NCBI GenBank assembly: GCA_004431415.1
Contig: QPMI01000619.1
Coordinates: forward strand, 57,824 to 121,823
Source: Cyanophora paradoxa
Lineage: Eukaryota; Glaucocystophyceae; Cyanophorales; Cyanophoraceae
Length of the DNA: 64,000 bases
Direction: 5' to 3'
The translations under genes were made by a program, and so were the position numbers. The first letter of the stretch is position 1. The number at the start of each line of letters is the position of its first letter. Positions 62,904 through 64,000 of this stretch are shown piece by piece. The notes beneath the pieces were generated by a model, which ran no database searches, had not been told where the DNA came from, and saw nothing but the letters and a program-made list of their open reading frames with translations.

Positions 62904-63989
62904 GGCGCCGTCGGTGAAAGTGAAGACACGACGGGCGCACAGAGCGTTGACGATTGCCTGAACCGTAGTGTCAACATCGAATGCCTCGAGCTCCTTACGC
63001 AGTACACTCGTGACGTGGTTGGCCGCAGCCTGCCGCGTGCGAGGCGGCGGGCGCCCGTGTTCGTGATGGCCATCGCTGCCATTTCAACCAAGTGTAACAG
63101 CTGCTCGCCCTCAGCGCCCCGGTAGGGCCGGCGAAGCTGCTCGTTGGTGTTCGAGATGTTAGTGTTAATTGCCGCGATAGTCGTCGTCTCACGGGCGATT
63201 GCGATCCACGTGCGCAACGTTGTCACGTCATCCTCAGTGGCCGTGTCTGCAATGATGCGTGTGACGGCCGCATTCAGACGCTTGTGCTCACTGTGGCCTT
63301 TCGGGTTGATGAGCGGGCGGGTCGCCAGCAAGTGCCAATGCGGGTGGCTGTGGTGAGCGTGAGTGCCGTCAGCGCACGGGATGCCGGGGTTCACGTCGAG
63401 CGCCGGCGGGATCGGGAACCGCCCGTTCTTCGCGTGTCCGGAGATGTCGCGGGCGATCACAAAGAACTCCATCTCCCTGGTCGGGTCACGAACGGGGTGC
63501 GACGTAGGGAGGCTTTCAAGCGCAGCGATGAGCGCGGAGTGAGCAGTACGAAGTCCGTCATTGGCGCGTCACGACGGTGTGCCGAGGGAATGGGGCGGGC
63601 AACAAGGGTACCATTCTCCTGGCGGCCGACGACATGGGGGTGGCAGTCAGCACACGTCTCGTTGGCGAAAGACAGGTCCCGACGGCGAGGCATGTGCGCA
63701 TCCTCCGTGAATACCGCGGTACGGTAATTGGAGGCCTGCGTGAAGACGGGGTACATGTTGTCGTGGGGCTTGGGGAAGCGGTGCGCGCGCGCCTCCTCCG
63801 AGTCGCCTTCCGCATCGATAGCGTTGCGGACGCGAGCCCAGCAGACACCGGGGCCCTTCGGCTCGAGGTACGTCGTGAGCATCTGGAGGGCGGGGCAGTA
63901 AAGGATGGTACGCGCGTGGATCTGCGCTGGTCGCTCGAAGGGATGCCATCACGAAGCCAGTCAGTGCACTGGATGCCGTCGACGTGCAT
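62861..63989 (-). CDS. Unrecognised retroelement coding segment J (His/Cys-rich), continuing past the window edge
   Basis: Three frames combine with a shift near 63565. They show GVCWARVRNAIDAEGDSEEA, HDNMYPVFTQASNYRTAVFT, ETCADCHPHVVGRQENGTLV, then EMEFFVIARDISGHAKNGRF, HAHHSHPHWHLLATRPLINP and TTLRTWIAIARETTTIAAIN. The C..C and clustered His could bind a metal. The start of the product lies beyond 64000. No family is recognised. Confidence 0.35.
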
Positions 63990-64000
63990 GCGGTTGTTAA

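Larger units (their letters stand above)
48014..64000 (-). mobile_element. Very large Ty3/gypsy-type LTR retroelement, at least 15.9 kb, 5' end outside the window
   Basis: From 5' to 3' on the minus strand it contains about 9.4 kb of unrecognised coding sequence, a retropepsin, reverse transcriptase, RNase H, a long charged linker and an integrase. The order RT-RNase H-integrase is that of Ty3/gypsy elements. Base composition is clearly less GC-rich than the host genes, poly-C tracts are absent and no introns are apparent. The right-hand limit near 48014 rests on the end of a repeated host segment and the presence of TG (CA on the element strand). Neither LTR can be defined because only one would be in view. 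Several single-base frameshifts interrupt the long frames. Confidence 0.8.

Noticed and set aside
1-64000. CRISPR arrays, rRNA, tRNA genes and bacterial-type promoters or terminators
   Set aside because: No regularly spaced short repeats with unique spacers, no rRNA-like sequence and no convincing tRNA cloverleaf were noticed. The gene structure is eukaryotic. tRNA absence was judged by eye only.

Overview
The window looks like nuclear DNA of a GC-rich, intron-rich unicellular eukaryote, most likely a microalga. A pelagophyte or another stramenopile or haptophyte would fit, but the sequence does not settle this. The reasons are many short introns (often starting GTGCGC), frequent GC-AG introns, poly-C intron tracts, a RAP-domain RNA-binding protein, a transmembrane adenylyl cyclase, F-box and leucine-rich proteins, and a Ty3/gypsy retroelement. 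No bacterial operons, rRNA, tRNA or CRISPR arrays were seen.

Layout. 1-2745 is a broken partial copy of the adenylyl cyclase gene whose intact version lies at 20180-27007. 2746-4232 holds 5'-truncated LINE-like insertions, two of them with target-site duplications, and a TA-flanked MITE. 5108-11335 (+) is a secreted-lectin-like gene with two tandem F5/8C or fucolectin-type domains. A 3.2-kb CACTA-like transposon (5917-9130) sits in an intron of the first domain, and the second domain supplies the empty site. 12.1-14.1 kb (-) holds leucine-rich and BTB/Skp1-like coding pieces. 14.7-16.2 kb (-) is a C2H2 zinc-finger plus DUF6570-like gene. 18.6-19.8 kb is a larger LINE-like copy.

20180-27007 (-) is the main host gene: a predicted 12-TM adenylyl cyclase whose two catalytic halves are in swapped order. 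The C2-like half comes first and the C1-like half second. 27.8-31.3 kb holds F-box and LRR genes, 31.7-33.2 kb (-) a DHRS1-like short-chain dehydrogenase, 33.8-35.5 kb (-) an unidentified membrane protein, and 36.3-44.9 kb (+) a RAP-domain helical-repeat protein with roughly thirty exons. 44.9-48.0 kb is mostly non-coding, with one orphan signal-anchor exon.

From about 48.0 kb to the right edge (and beyond) the minus strand is one very large retroelement. Reading 5' to 3' on that strand it has about 9.4 kb of unrecognised coding sequence, then a retropepsin, reverse transcriptase, RNase H, a long charged linker and an integrase. It is lower in GC, lacks introns and carries several frameshifts.

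The best candidates for something undescribed are the swapped-order adenylyl cyclase with its 18-nt catalytic microexon, and the giant upstream region of the retroelement. All exon joins were worked out by eye from splice consensus, reading phase and family motifs. None has transcript support.
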